Origin: UBA8752 sp002336475
GTDB lineage: Bacteria > Bacteroidota > Bacteroidia > Flavobacteriales_D > Sanyastnellaceae
NCBI GenBank assembly: GCA_943846755.1
Contig: OX044365.1
Span: 1,054,001-1,118,000, forward strand
Direction of reading: 5' to 3'
DNA length: 64,000 bases
The notes under the pieces were generated by a model. That model made no database searches, was not told the DNA's origin, and saw only the letters and a list, made by a program, of their open reading frames with translations. Shown here one piece after another: positions 16,214 through 23,368 of the stretch. The stretch's first letter is position 1, and the number at the start of each line of letters is the position of its first letter. A program made the translations under genes and the position numbers.

Positions 16214-16645
16214 TTATTGGCCTTTGCCCTTCTTCGCGAGGAAGCGGGCATATAAATCTTGACAGCGCTGGGCGCTGTGAAACTGAATCACACCCCGGCT
16301 TCCGACATTGTAATTGGTCGGCAAAGTGGGATCTGCTTCGAAAGTGATGCGGTAGTTCCTGGGATCAAAAGAAGACGGGTCAAAGTCTTTGGCGCTGAAT
16401 GCCGCACCGCCTTCAACTGCTGACGCCGCACCATCGAGGTCGGGAAATCCAGCAGACTTGGTCTGGTCTTCCACAAATACCCAGCCTTGATTGGCTGTGA
16501 ATTCCTCAAACTCAGGGCCTGCATAGAACTGACCTGTGATGGTTGATTTTACTGGCGCCTTGACCACTTTTTGGGCGACCATTGGCATCGAAATAAAAGC
16601 TGCACACAACAGCAGAAGACAAGGAAAGAATTGGTTCTTGTTCAT
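16214..16645 (-). CDS. Small secreted protein of unknown function
   Basis: 143 residues with signal peptide MNKNQFFPCLLLLCAAF to MVAQ; an in-frame ATG at 16654 is an alternative start. The mature part is short, with no cysteine pairs except one Cys near the C-terminus (QRCQDLYARF), and ends in a basic KKGKGQ. I recognise no family. It is the first gene of an operon with the PKD/T9SS-B protein and the helicase. The coding frame is supported by the signal peptide and by codon use like its neighbours. Confidence 0.6.
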   Translation of the reverse strand: MNKNQFFPCLLLLCAAFISMPMVAQKVVKAPVKSTITGQFYAGPEFEEFTANQGWVFVEDQTKSAGFPDLDGAASAVEGGAAFSAKDFDPSSFDPRNYRITFEADPTLPTNYNVGSRGVIQFHSAQRCQDLYARFLAKKGKGQ

Positions 16646-16726
16646 GGTTTCCATCTTTCCAACTTAAAAATGGCAGTTGGAGTTGCTCGAAAGTAGCACA
16701 TTTGTCACCCTTTGATTTCCCACACC

Positions 16727-17893
16727 ATGCGACTTATCGAGGTTCAAGACGAGAAAACCCGCAAAGCATTTCATGCCGTTCCAAGGCGCATCTATGCCGA
16801 AGACCCCACGTGGATTCCGCATTTAAAGCAAGACGTCGACAAAGTGTTCGACCTCGGCAGCAACAGGCTCTTTAAAAAAGGCGGCAAAGCCAAACGCTGG
16901 TTGGCCCAAGACGATTCCGGAGAATGGATCGGCCGCGTGGCCGCTTTCGTCAATCCGAAATACAGCAAAGGCATGGAGCAACCCACTGGTGGGGTTGGCT
17001 TTTTCGAATCCACCGACGATGATGCAGTGGCGACGATGCTGCTTGACGTTGCTGAAGATTGGCTCAAGTCCGAGGGCATGGAGGCGGTAGACGGCCCCAT
17101 CAACTTTGGCGAGAAAGACAAGTTCTGGGGCCTTCTCGTGGACAATTTCGAGAGCATTCCCAGCTATGGAATGAATTACAACCGCCCTTACTACGAACGC
17201 TTTTTCAAGTCCCGGGGTTACCAGGTTTACTACGAGCAATTCGTGTATGGCCGGGAGGTCAAGATTGAAGTTCAAACCCAGTTTGAGCGGAAGCGGGCGC
17301 AAATCGAGTCGCGCGGCGGATACCGCGTCATCACCGCCAATGATGTGAATGAAGCAGAGCTGGCAGAACATTTCTGCACGGTGTACAACAATGCTTGGGG
17401 CGGGCACCACGGATTTGCCAAGATGCCATTGAAACAAGCACAGCGGACGGTAAAGACGCTCAAGCCCGTCATGGACAAGGACATCATCTTTTTCGTTCTG
17501 CACGATGAAAAACCGGTGGCTTTTTACGTCAACATTCCCGAGCTCAATCAAATTTTCCGGCATGTCAATGGCAACCTCAACGCATGGGGTAAACTGAAAT
17601 TTCTCTATCACAAATGGCGGGGCACAGCTGACACCTTGGTCGGGTTGGTATTTGGCATCGACCGCGCATACCACGGCCAGGGGTTGGACGGCTTCTTGAT
17701 CGATACGGCAGGCAAACAAATGCAAGCCAAAGGGCGCTACAAAACGACCACATTGACCTGGATTGGGGACTTCAATCCCAAGATGATTCGGATTGCTGAG
17801 AACCTCGGGACTGAGCGTATCCGAACCCTTCAAACCCTGCGTAAACTCTTCGATCCAGAGCAACCCTTTAAGCGGGTTCCCATCGCAAAATGA
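16727..17893 (+). CDS. GNAT-like acyltransferase family protein
   Basis: 388 residues from the ATG at 16727 (MRLIEVQDEKTRKAF). The family, common in Bacteroidota and usually called GNAT N-acetyltransferase-like, opens with RRIYAEDPTWIPHLKQDVDKVF and has YNRPYYERFFKSRGY in the middle. The C-terminal half carries the GNAT-like fold with FGIDRAYHGQGLDGFLID (acetyl-CoA pyrophosphate loop variant) and TLTWIGDFNPKMIRIAENLG. The substrate is not known; some relatives occur in lipid or peptide conjugation clusters. Stand-alone gene upstream of the tRNA pair. The fold call is moderately secure, the reaction is not. Confidence 0.7.
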   Translation: MRLIEVQDEKTRKAFHAVPRRIYAEDPTWIPHLKQDVDKVFDLGSNRLFKKGGKAKRWLAQDDSGEWIGRVAAFVNPKYSKGMEQPTGGVGFFESTDDDAVATMLLDVAEDWLKSEGMEAVDGPINFGEKDKFWGLLVDNFESIPSYGMNYNRPYYERFFKSRGYQVYYEQFVYGREVKIEVQTQFERKRAQIESRGGYRVITANDVNEAELAEHFCTVYNNAWGGHHGFAKMPLKQAQRTVKTLKPVMDKDIIFFVLHDEKPVAFYVNIPELNQIFRHVNGNLNAWGKLKFLYHKWRGTADTLVGLVFGIDRAYHGQGLDGFLIDTAGKQMQAKGRYKTTTLTWIGDFNPKMIRIAENLGTERIRTLQTLRKLFDPEQPFKRVPIAK

Positions 17894-17923
17894 GGGCAGA
17901 TTGCAGGGAAATGCCCCGCGGTG

Positions 17924-17953
17924 TTTGCCGGGTCGAGATTCCCTCTATCTTTG
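17924..17953 (+). promoter_or_regulatory. Promoter of the tRNA-Lys/tRNA-Leu unit
   Basis: TTTG at 17924-17927, an 18-nt spacer, then TATCTTTG at 17946-17953, an exact match to the Bacteroidota TTTG/TAnnTTTG promoter. The predicted start is ~40 nt before the mature tRNA-Lys. Confidence 0.75.
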
Positions 17954-17998
17954 CGCCCCCTTCTGGAAGCCCCAACGGGAGCATTCGGAGGAATTGGA

Positions 17999-18075
17999 CA
18001 CCCCCTAGCTCAGCTGGTTAGAGCATCTCACTTTTAATGAGAGGGTCCTGGGTTCGAGCCCCAGGGGGGTGACCA
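17999..18075 (+). tRNA. tRNA-Lys (anticodon TTT)
   Basis: Acceptor arms CACCCCC/GGGGGTG close the molecule. The anticodon stem-loop TCTCA-CTTTTAA-TGAGA gives anticodon TTT. The T-arm is CTGGG-TTCGAGC-CCCAG. Discriminator A at 18072 is followed by encoded CCA. The next tRNA begins immediately, so both are cut from one transcript. Confidence 0.95.
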
Positions 18076-18159
18076 GCCCAGGTGCTGAAATTGGTAGACA
18101 GGCATGGTTGAGGGCCATGTGTCCGTTAGGGCGTGCGGGTTCGAGTCCCGCTCTGGGCA
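18076..18159 (+). tRNA. tRNA-Leu (anticodon GAG)
   Basis: Acceptor GCCCAGG pairs with TCTGGGC (one G-U pair). The anticodon stem-loop CATGG-TTGAGGG-CCATG gives GAG. There is a long variable arm as expected for class II tRNAs, and a T-arm GCGGG-TTCGAGT-CCCGC. Discriminator A; no encoded CCA (CAA follows), unlike its tRNA-Lys neighbour. Confidence 0.94.
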
Positions 18160-18173
18160 CAAGCACAAGAGTA

Positions 18174-18208
18174 GAAAGGCCGCGATTACCGCGGCCTTTC
18201 TCGTTTTT
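18174..18208 (+). terminator. Intrinsic terminator after the tRNA pair
   Basis: Perfect 11-bp stem GAAAGGCCGCG / CGCGGCCTTTC around a 5-nt loop (18174-18200), then TCGTTTTT. It ends the tRNA-Lys/tRNA-Leu transcript. Confidence 0.9.
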
Positions 18209-18218
18209 CGATGTTAGA

Positions 18219-18236
18219 CTGTACCGATACTGTACC
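18219..18236 (+). repeat. Spaced direct repeat CTGTACC-N4-CTGTACC
   Basis: Two identical 7-mers 11 bp apart (about one helical turn), just past the tRNA terminator and before the small-terminase-like gene. The arrangement suits a protein-binding site or an integrase arm-type site; there is no direct evidence for either. Confidence 0.45.
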
Positions 18237-18262
18237 ACTCAGAGCGGCTTAACTGCGCAGGA

Positions 18263-18595
18263 CTACAGAAAGTTTGGATCATACTCCTCCACGCCCATTG
18301 CATCTAGTACCTTCTTCGCCTTTGCGGTCAATCCCAACTCCTTGAGCACGGCAAACCATCGTTGGCGCGTCTCCTGGAGACACTTGTGTGCTGGATGCTC
18401 GCGCACCATTGTGTTGCCTTCGCGGCTCACAGTGGTGTAGGTAATGCCTTCTGAGTCTACGGTGCTCTGGAGGTCCTCCAATTCATGCTTGAGGCTGGCA
18501 GCTAAATCAAGCAGCTCTCCCAAACCTACGGTGTTGATGCCCGCAGCAGTCGAGTCGTCCACGATCTGATGGCGGTATTGATCGCGTGTCTTCAT
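18263..18595 (-). CDS. Small protein resembling P27-family phage terminase small subunits
   Basis: 110 residues. A helical N-terminal half (LGELLDLAASLKHELEDLQ) is followed by a C-terminal part REHPAHKCLQETRQRWFAVL and KELGLTAKAKKVL. That resembles the HPA..., long helix, then LGLTP..R ending of P27 small terminase subunits. It is shorter than most of them (130-160). No large terminase, portal or capsid gene lies nearby, so it is an orphan: a prophage remnant or a domesticated DNA-binding protein. It sits on the opposite strand between the tRNA pair and the pentapeptide gene. Resemblance is by eye and weak-to-moderate. Confidence 0.5.
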   Translation of the reverse strand: MKTRDQYRHQIVDDSTAAGINTVGLGELLDLAASLKHELEDLQSTVDSEGITYTTVSREGNTMVREHPAHKCLQETRQRWFAVLKELGLTAKAKKVLDAMGVEEYDPNFL

Positions 18596-18733
18596 AGACC
18601 TGAGTTACTCAATCTGAAGCAACCACAATCACCTAAAAAACCGGTGTGACTTTTCTTGATGGACACCGGCGATGTCCCGCGCCTACAAAGTCTTTTTGGC
18701 GGCGGCCTACCCCAAAGCGACCTTGTAAGGACC
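18596..18733. other. Intergenic region between the terminase-like and pentapeptide genes
   Basis: 138 bp with both flanking genes pointing away from it. No clean TAnnTTTG box is visible. An in-frame upstream extension of the pentapeptide gene (from 18656 or 18659) is open but adds no signal-peptide character. Confidence 0.4.
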
Positions 18734-19451
18734 ATGAAACGGCTCCTTACTTGCTTGGCCTTCTGCGCCTCTCTCCTCTCTCTCTGCCTCTGCTCAAGGC
18801 GACAATTGCACTGTCCTCGGTATCCAAGACCTCACACAGATGGTCTTCGAACTCAAGGCTGAAATTGACTCGCTAAAAAGCGCAGGCATGACGCGCGATA
18901 GCGTCGTTGACATCGCCGTTGGGGTTGCTTGGCGCGGTGAATTAGCTGGTGCCGACCTCCTTGGTGCCAACCTCTCTGATGCCGACCTCGCTGGTGCCGA
19001 CCTCTCTGGTGCCGACCTGACTAGTGCCAACCTCGGTAGTGCCAACCTCGCTGGTGCCGACCTATCTAGTGCCAACCTCGGTAGTGCCAACCTCGCTGGT
19101 GCCGACCTCCTTAGTGCCAACCTCGCTGGTGCCTACCTCCTTAATGCCGACCTCGCCGGCGCCTACCTCGGTAGTGCCAATCTCGGTAGTGCCTTCCTCG
19201 GTGGTGCCAACCTCGCTGGTGCCAACCTCAATGCTGCCGACCTCTCTGGTGCCAACCTCGGTAGTGCCAACCTCGCTGGTGCCGACCTCTACAGAGCCAA
19301 CCTCGGTAGTGCCAACCTCGCTGGTGCCGACCTCTCCGGTGCTCACCTGACCTGCCTGATCGGCTGCCCTTTTGCGCTCCCATCAGGCTACACCTGCGAA
19401 CCTGATCCATACTGCTTTGAGCCTGACCGCTTCCTCATCGTAGAAGACTAA
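18734..19451 (+). pseudogene. Secreted pentapeptide-repeat protein, signal peptide out of frame at a CT repeat
   Basis: From the ATG at 18734 the reading MKRLLTCLAFCASLLSL is a signal peptide. As given, it runs through the CT tract at 18769-18785 into a stop at about 18860. The repeat domain is in the other frame, preceded by GDNCTVLGIQDLTQMVFEL with no start codon of its own before the ATG at 18840. Adding one CT unit joins them and gives a clean cleavage site (ASAQ-GDNC). Then come about 27 uninterrupted pentapeptides of A(D/N)LxG type (18939-19343), expected to fold as a right-handed quadrilateral beta-helix. A short Cys-containing C-terminus (LIGCPF, YTCEPDPYCFEPD) closes it. Function of secreted members is unknown. 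Alternatives: a cytosolic product starting at 18840, an assembly error, or phase variation. Confidence 0.65.
18939..19343 (+). repeat. 15-bp tandem coding repeats (pentapeptide array)
   Basis: About 27 near-identical 15-bp units, typical unit GCCGACCTCGCTGGT. The DNA similarity is much higher than the protein fold requires, and several reading frames on both strands stay open as a by-product. Such arrays can expand or contract by slippage. Confidence 0.85.
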
Positions 19452-19630
19452 CCCACCGCCCGCCTGACGGCCTCGATGCCTTCAGCGGTAAAGTCCCCGT
19501 CCTCCTCCAGCTGCTGCATGATGCGCTCGCGCTCCTGCTGGCTTGGAATCCTTCGAATGATGTGTGCGGCTTGCGCTATGCGGTCGTGGGTGTGATCCAT
19601 GCCCAATGATGGGCGTTGGATGGATGCCAT
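19448..19630 (-). CDS. Short hypothetical protein
   Basis: 60 residues from the ATG at 19630. The C-terminal stretch HDRIAQAAHIIRRIPSQQERERIMQQLEEDGDF (split: AQAAHIIRRIP, then QQERERIMQQLEEDG) is charged, helical and gene-like. An open extension to 19768 covers the amt promoter and looks non-coding, so the shorter start is preferred. It overlaps the end of the pentapeptide gene by 4 bp, converging. No family recognised; could be spurious. Confidence 0.4.
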   Translation of the reverse strand: MASIQRPSLGMDHTHDRIAQAAHIIRRIPSQQERERIMQQLEEDGDFTAEGIEAVRRAVG

Positions 19631-19726
19631 TGAGGGGACCATTGGTGTGAAGGGAGCGTGTCCAAAGTACACGTTCAAACACCTATAAATCAGTGCGTTG
19701 GATTTCAATTCAATCATTGCTGGTGT

Positions 19727-19753
19727 TAGATTTGCAGCACCGCCAAGCGGTGC
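19727..19753 (+). promoter_or_regulatory. amt promoter and 5'-end hairpin
   Basis: TAGATTTG at 19727-19734 is an exact TAnnTTTG box. The predicted start falls in or just before a perfect inverted repeat GCACCGC-CAA-GCGGTGC (19737-19753), which ends 14 nt before the amt ATG. The element could be a transcription-factor operator or a 5'-terminal RNA hairpin controlling amt. Confidence 0.55.
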
Positions 19754-19767
19754 AATGAATTCTTGCA

Positions 19768-21060
19768 ATGGGTAGAAAAGTCAATTTCATCGTGTTGACG
19801 GTGCTGGTCGCCATTTCCTTTATTTACGGCATTGTCGCCACCCCGGGATCAGACTGGCCTGAAGTCATCGAGACGCACCCCGGCGATGTGGCATGGATGG
19901 TAGTGGCGAGCGCTTTTGTGCTGCTGATGACACCTGGCCTGGCCTTCTTTTATGGCGGCATGGTGGATCGGAAAAACGTGATCTCCACCATGCTCCAGAG
20001 TTTCGTTGCACTGGGGGTCATCAGCATCCTCTGGGTCGTTGTGGGCTTTAGCCTCTGTTTTGGCGACAGCATAGGGGGCATCATCGGCAATCCCTTGACC
20101 TTCATGAATTTCCGAGGTGTGGGCGCTGCGCCCCACCCTCAAATTGGCAGCAGCATTCCCTTTCTCTTGTTTGCCCTGTTCCAGTTGAAATTTGCCATCA
20201 TTACCCCCGCTTTGATCACGGGCAGCATGGCGGGACGGATCCGGTTCCGGAGCTACATCTTATTTATGGTGCTGTTTTCACTGTTCATTTATGCTCCGCT
20301 CGCCCACATGACATGGCACCCCGATGGGCTCCTCATGAACCTGGGTGTTTTGGACTTTGCAGGCGGAACAGTGGTGCACATGTCTGCAGGATTCGCGGCT
20401 TTGGCAGGCGCTGTTTTTCTCGGCCCCCGCAAAAACGCCAGGCTTGAACACGCCAACATCCCCTTTATCATTTTGGGCACGGGATTGCTGTGGTTCGGCT
20501 GGTTTGGGTTTAATGCAGGCTCCGCATTGGGCGCCAATGAAGACGCAGTGCTGGCTTTCGCCAACACCCATTTCGCTTCTGCTGCAGGAATGATCACCTG
20601 GATTTTCTTCGAGCGCTTCCAAGGGCGAAAAATGAATGCCGTTGGGGCTTGCATCGGCGCCATCGTTGGACTCGTGGCCATTACGCCCGCTGCAGGATTC
20701 GTGAGCATTCAAGAGAGCATTCTGATCGGATTTACCGCTGCCTTGGTGTCCAATTGGGCCATTGCGCGGCAAAAAAGAAGTGGACTGGACGACACCCTTG
20801 ACGTATTCCCCTCTCATGGCGTAGGCGGAATGGTGGGCATGGTGTTGACCGGCGTGTTTGCTGCAGAAGTGGGGCTGACATCAGGCGTGTACTCCACGTT
20901 CATTTGGCACCTCATCGCCCTTGTGGGAACTGCCTTCTTCACCTTCAGTGGCAGCTACCTCATCTTTACATTGGTGGACTTGATGATTCCGCTTCGTGTG
21001 AGCGGATGGCAAGAGACTTTGGGGCTCGATGAAAGCCAGCATGGCGAGCAGCTGGACTGA
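19768..21060 (+). CDS. amt: Ammonium transporter
   Basis: 430 residues, Amt/MEP/Rh family inner-membrane channel for ammonium uptake, normally a trimer with 11 membrane helices per subunit. Family sequence is continuous: GDVAWMVVASAFVLLMTPGLAFFYGGMV at the start (read as AFVLLMTPGLAFFYGGMV), DFAGGTVVHMSAGFAALAG with the pore histidine, WFGWFGFNAGSAL, and FPSHGVGGMVGMVLTGVFA with the second pore histidine. No glnK/glnB follows in this window, so post-translational control by a PII protein would be by a gene elsewhere. It has its own promoter with a 5' hairpin. Unrelated genes flank it. Confidence 0.95.
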   Translation: MGRKVNFIVLTVLVAISFIYGIVATPGSDWPEVIETHPGDVAWMVVASAFVLLMTPGLAFFYGGMVDRKNVISTMLQSFVALGVISILWVVVGFSLCFGDSIGGIIGNPLTFMNFRGVGAAPHPQIGSSIPFLLFALFQLKFAIITPALITGSMAGRIRFRSYILFMVLFSLFIYAPLAHMTWHPDGLLMNLGVLDFAGGTVVHMSAGFAALAGAVFLGPRKNARLEHANIPFIILGTGLLWFGWFGFNAGSALGANEDAVLAFANTHFASAAGMITWIFFERFQGRKMNAVGACIGAIVGLVAITPAAGFVSIQESILIGFTAALVSNWAIARQKRSGLDDTLDVFPSHGVGGMVGMVLTGVFAAEVGLTSGVYSTFIWHLIALVGTAFFTFSGSYLIFTLVDLMIPLRVSGWQETLGLDESQHGEQLD

Positions 21061-21132
21061 CTGTTCACAACACCACCGGCAAAACGGCTTCCAACTTAAT
21101 CCGAATGGTCATGGTGGACGGAAGTAGCAACC

Positions 21133-21140
21133 TATCTTTG
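21133..21140 (+). promoter_or_regulatory. -7 promoter box of the DEAD-box helicase gene
   Basis: TATCTTTG, an exact TAnnTTTG match. It overlaps the GTG at 21140 and so argues against translation from that codon. Confidence 0.65.
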
Positions 21141-21205
21141 TGGCACACGGCGCAGGCGTATTCCCATTGTGGTTGAATCATGAAACGGCGCCAAACCCAA
21201 TTCCT

Positions 21206-22603
21206 TTGACAGATTTCAATTCGCTCGGACTGAGCGAACCCATCATGCAGGCCCTCGTTCCACTTGGATACGAGACCCCTACCCCCATTCAAGCCCAAGC
21301 CATTCCTTACGTCCTAGATGGGCGTGATGTATTGGGCGTGGCCCAAACCGGAACAGGTAAAACGGCAGCGTTCTCACTGCCCATGCTGCACCGGCTCAAC
21401 CGACACCCCCAAGGGGATGGTCGCCGCCATATTCGGGGACTCGTATTGAGTCCTACCCGCGAGCTGTCGGCCCAAATCGGCGAGAGTATCCGTGACTACA
21501 CCCCGCATTTGCCCATTAACCACACCGTCATTTTTGGTGGCGTGAAGCAAGGCAAGCAGGTCGCAGCGCTGAAACGCGGCGTTGACATTGTGGTCGCTAC
21601 ACCAGGCCGCTTGCTCGACCTGATTGACCAAGGCTTCATCAACCTCAGGCATCTGGAGTATTTCGTACTCGACGAAGCAGACACCATGCTCGACATGGGG
21701 TTCATTCACGACATCCGTAAAGTGATCAAGCTGTTGCCCCCGAAGCGCCAGTCTTTGTTCTTCTCTGCGACGATGCCACAAAACATCCAAGAGCTCGCCG
21801 ATACCATCCTCATTGACCCCGTCACGGTCGAGGTAGAGCGCCGAAGCTCAGCGGCAGAATCTGTGGAGCAGCGCGTCTACTTTGTGCGCCAAGCTGAGAA
21901 AAAGCACCTGCTGGTGGATGTTCTCAAGGCTCCTGATGTGTCCAGTGCCTTGGTCTTTACACGCACCAAATACGGCGCAGACAAACTGGTGAGGCACCTC
22001 CGCAAACAGGGGGTCCGTGCCGAAGCCATCCACGGCAACAAATCGCAGCCGCAACGAGAGAAAGCCATGAAGGCCTTTAAGCAGGGCAATCTGGGTGTGC
22101 TGGTGGCTACAGATATCGCTGCACGGGGCATTGACGTGGACGAATTAAGCCACGTGGTGAACTTCGAAATCCCCAATATCCCGGAGACCTATGTGCACCG
22201 GATTGGCAGAACAGGGCGCGCCGGAGCGGAAGGCATCGCGATTTCGTTTTGCAACGAAGAAGACGAGCGCACCTACTTGCGGGACATTCAGCGGTTGATC
22301 CGCCGAGAAGTGCCACTTCACACTGAGCACGACTACCATTTGGCCATGCCCCCCATACCGCTCGACTCTGGAAAGCCCGGAAACAGCGGCGGCAGTGGAA
22401 AGAGCGGTGGCCGCGGTAAAGGCGGAAAACGCGGCGGGCCCTCCAGAGGCAGAAACGGCCGTGGAGGTCAAGGCGGACAAGGCGGACAGGGCGGAGGCCA
22501 AGGTGGCCCGCGCTCTGGAGGAGGTTCTGGACCAGGTCAACGGCGCAACAAACGCAGGCGTCCAGGTGGAGGCAGCGACCGGCCGAGTGGCGGCCAACGG
22601 TAA
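21206..22603 (+). CDS. DEAD-box ATP-dependent RNA helicase (RhlE-like)
   Basis: 465 residues if started at TTG 21206, giving MTDFNSLGLSEPIMQAL, the normal family N-terminus. The only other in-frame candidate, GTG 21140, sits inside the promoter box. Motifs: PTPIQ (Q motif), AQTGTGKT (I, residues 47-54), PTRELSAQI (Ia), DEAD (II), SAT (III), VATDIAARGIDV and HRIGRTGRAG (VI). After residue ~395 comes a Gly/Arg/Lys-rich low-complexity tail, typical of cold-shock or ribosome-assembly helicases in Bacteroidota, used for RNA binding. An out-of-frame ATG at 21180 encodes a 9-residue leader whose stop overlaps the TTG. That is either translational coupling or a sign of a one-base error. Confidence 0.88.
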   Translation: MTDFNSLGLSEPIMQALVPLGYETPTPIQAQAIPYVLDGRDVLGVAQTGTGKTAAFSLPMLHRLNRHPQGDGRRHIRGLVLSPTRELSAQIGESIRDYTPHLPINHTVIFGGVKQGKQVAALKRGVDIVVATPGRLLDLIDQGFINLRHLEYFVLDEADTMLDMGFIHDIRKVIKLLPPKRQSLFFSATMPQNIQELADTILIDPVTVEVERRSSAAESVEQRVYFVRQAEKKHLLVDVLKAPDVSSALVFTRTKYGADKLVRHLRKQGVRAEAIHGNKSQPQREKAMKAFKQGNLGVLVATDIAARGIDVDELSHVVNFEIPNIPETYVHRIGRTGRAGAEGIAISFCNEEDERTYLRDIQRLIRREVPLHTEHDYHLAMPPIPLDSGKPGNSGGSGKSGGRGKGGKRGGPSRGRNGRGGQGGQGGQGGGQGGPRSGGGSGPGQRRNKRRRPGGGSDRPSGGQR

Positions 22604-22652
22604 AAATCAAACTGAGGCGGGAGTCCACGGCCTCTTCGGCTGAGTCGTGGCG

Positions 22653-22660
22653 TAATTTCG
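22653..22660 (+). promoter_or_regulatory. -7 promoter box of the Crp/Fnr gene
   Basis: TAATTTCG, the same box as upstream of purB, smpB and a tRNA-Leu in this window. It ends 4 nt before the GTG start at 22665, which implies a leaderless message. Confidence 0.5.
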
Positions 22661-22664
22661 GGCT

Positions 22665-23297
22665 GTGAAAACCCTATTGAAAGAGGCCTACGGCCACATC
22701 TTAAACGAAACTCTTCTCGGTGAAATCGCCGCTACAGGGGCTTTCAAGGAGGTGTCTAAAGGGATGATTGTCATGGACATTGGAGACCCCATTCCGGGAC
22801 TTCCCATGCTCCTGAATGGAGCCATCAAAGTGCTCCGGGTAAACGATGAAGGCGACGAGATGCTGCTCTATTTCCTGGAGTCGGGAGACAGTTGTGCCAT
22901 GACCCTCGGCAACTTTTTTGGATCTACAAAAAGTACGATTCGGGCTGTCGCAGAGCAAGACAGCAACATGGTGGTGGTTCCTTTGGAGAAGGTCTACCAC
23001 TGGATGGGTGAATACGCCGACTTTCGGCAACTGGTGATCGAGAGCTTCAACACCCGACTTAAAGAACTGGCCGAGGCTGTGGACAGCTTGGCATTCCTTG
23101 ATCTCCACGGGAGAACGGCAAAATACCTGAGCGACAGGGTCAAGGTCAACGGCTCCACCTCGTTGGATACAACCCACGCCGAAATTGCGGCCGACTTGCA
23201 CACCTCACGGGTGGTTGTATCGCGCATCCTGAAACAGCTGGAGCGAGAAGGCACCATTGAATTGCACCGAAACAGAATCGAAGTGCTGCGTTTTTGA
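22665..23297 (+). CDS. Crp/Fnr-family transcriptional regulator
   Basis: 210 residues. The N-terminal cyclic-nucleotide-binding-like beta-barrel includes GMIVMDIGDPIPGLPMLLNG, DEMLLYFLESGDSCAMTLG and STIRAVAEQDS. A dimerization helix follows, then a winged HTH with TTHAEIAADLHTSRVVVSRIL as recognition segment. There is no CxxC or four-Cys [Fe-S] motif, so it is not FNR-like in sensing, and the cAMP pocket residues are not obviously present. Bacteroidota paralogs of this shape often sit beside genes for inorganic sulfur handling. Here SulP and a persulfide dioxygenase-rhodanese follow on the same strand, making it their candidate regulator (inference). GTG start. Confidence 0.85.
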   Translation: MKTLLKEAYGHILNETLLGEIAATGAFKEVSKGMIVMDIGDPIPGLPMLLNGAIKVLRVNDEGDEMLLYFLESGDSCAMTLGNFFGSTKSTIRAVAEQDSNMVVVPLEKVYHWMGEYADFRQLVIESFNTRLKELAEAVDSLAFLDLHGRTAKYLSDRVKVNGSTSLDTTHAEIAADLHTSRVVVSRILKQLEREGTIELHRNRIEVLRF

Positions 23298-23368
23298 CGC
23301 TGTGCGGGAGCTGTTAAGTAACATAGGTTCCCCTATACCTCTGCGGAGAAGGCTACCTTACCCCCGGA

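Noticed and set aside
18005..18238. Minus-strand 77-codon open frame
   Set aside because: Antisense to the tRNA-Lys/tRNA-Leu pair and terminator; a common false prediction over tRNA genes.
18939..19343. Periodic repeats considered as a CRISPR array
   Set aside because: Units are contiguous 15-mers in a coding frame with no spacers of 25-40 bp.
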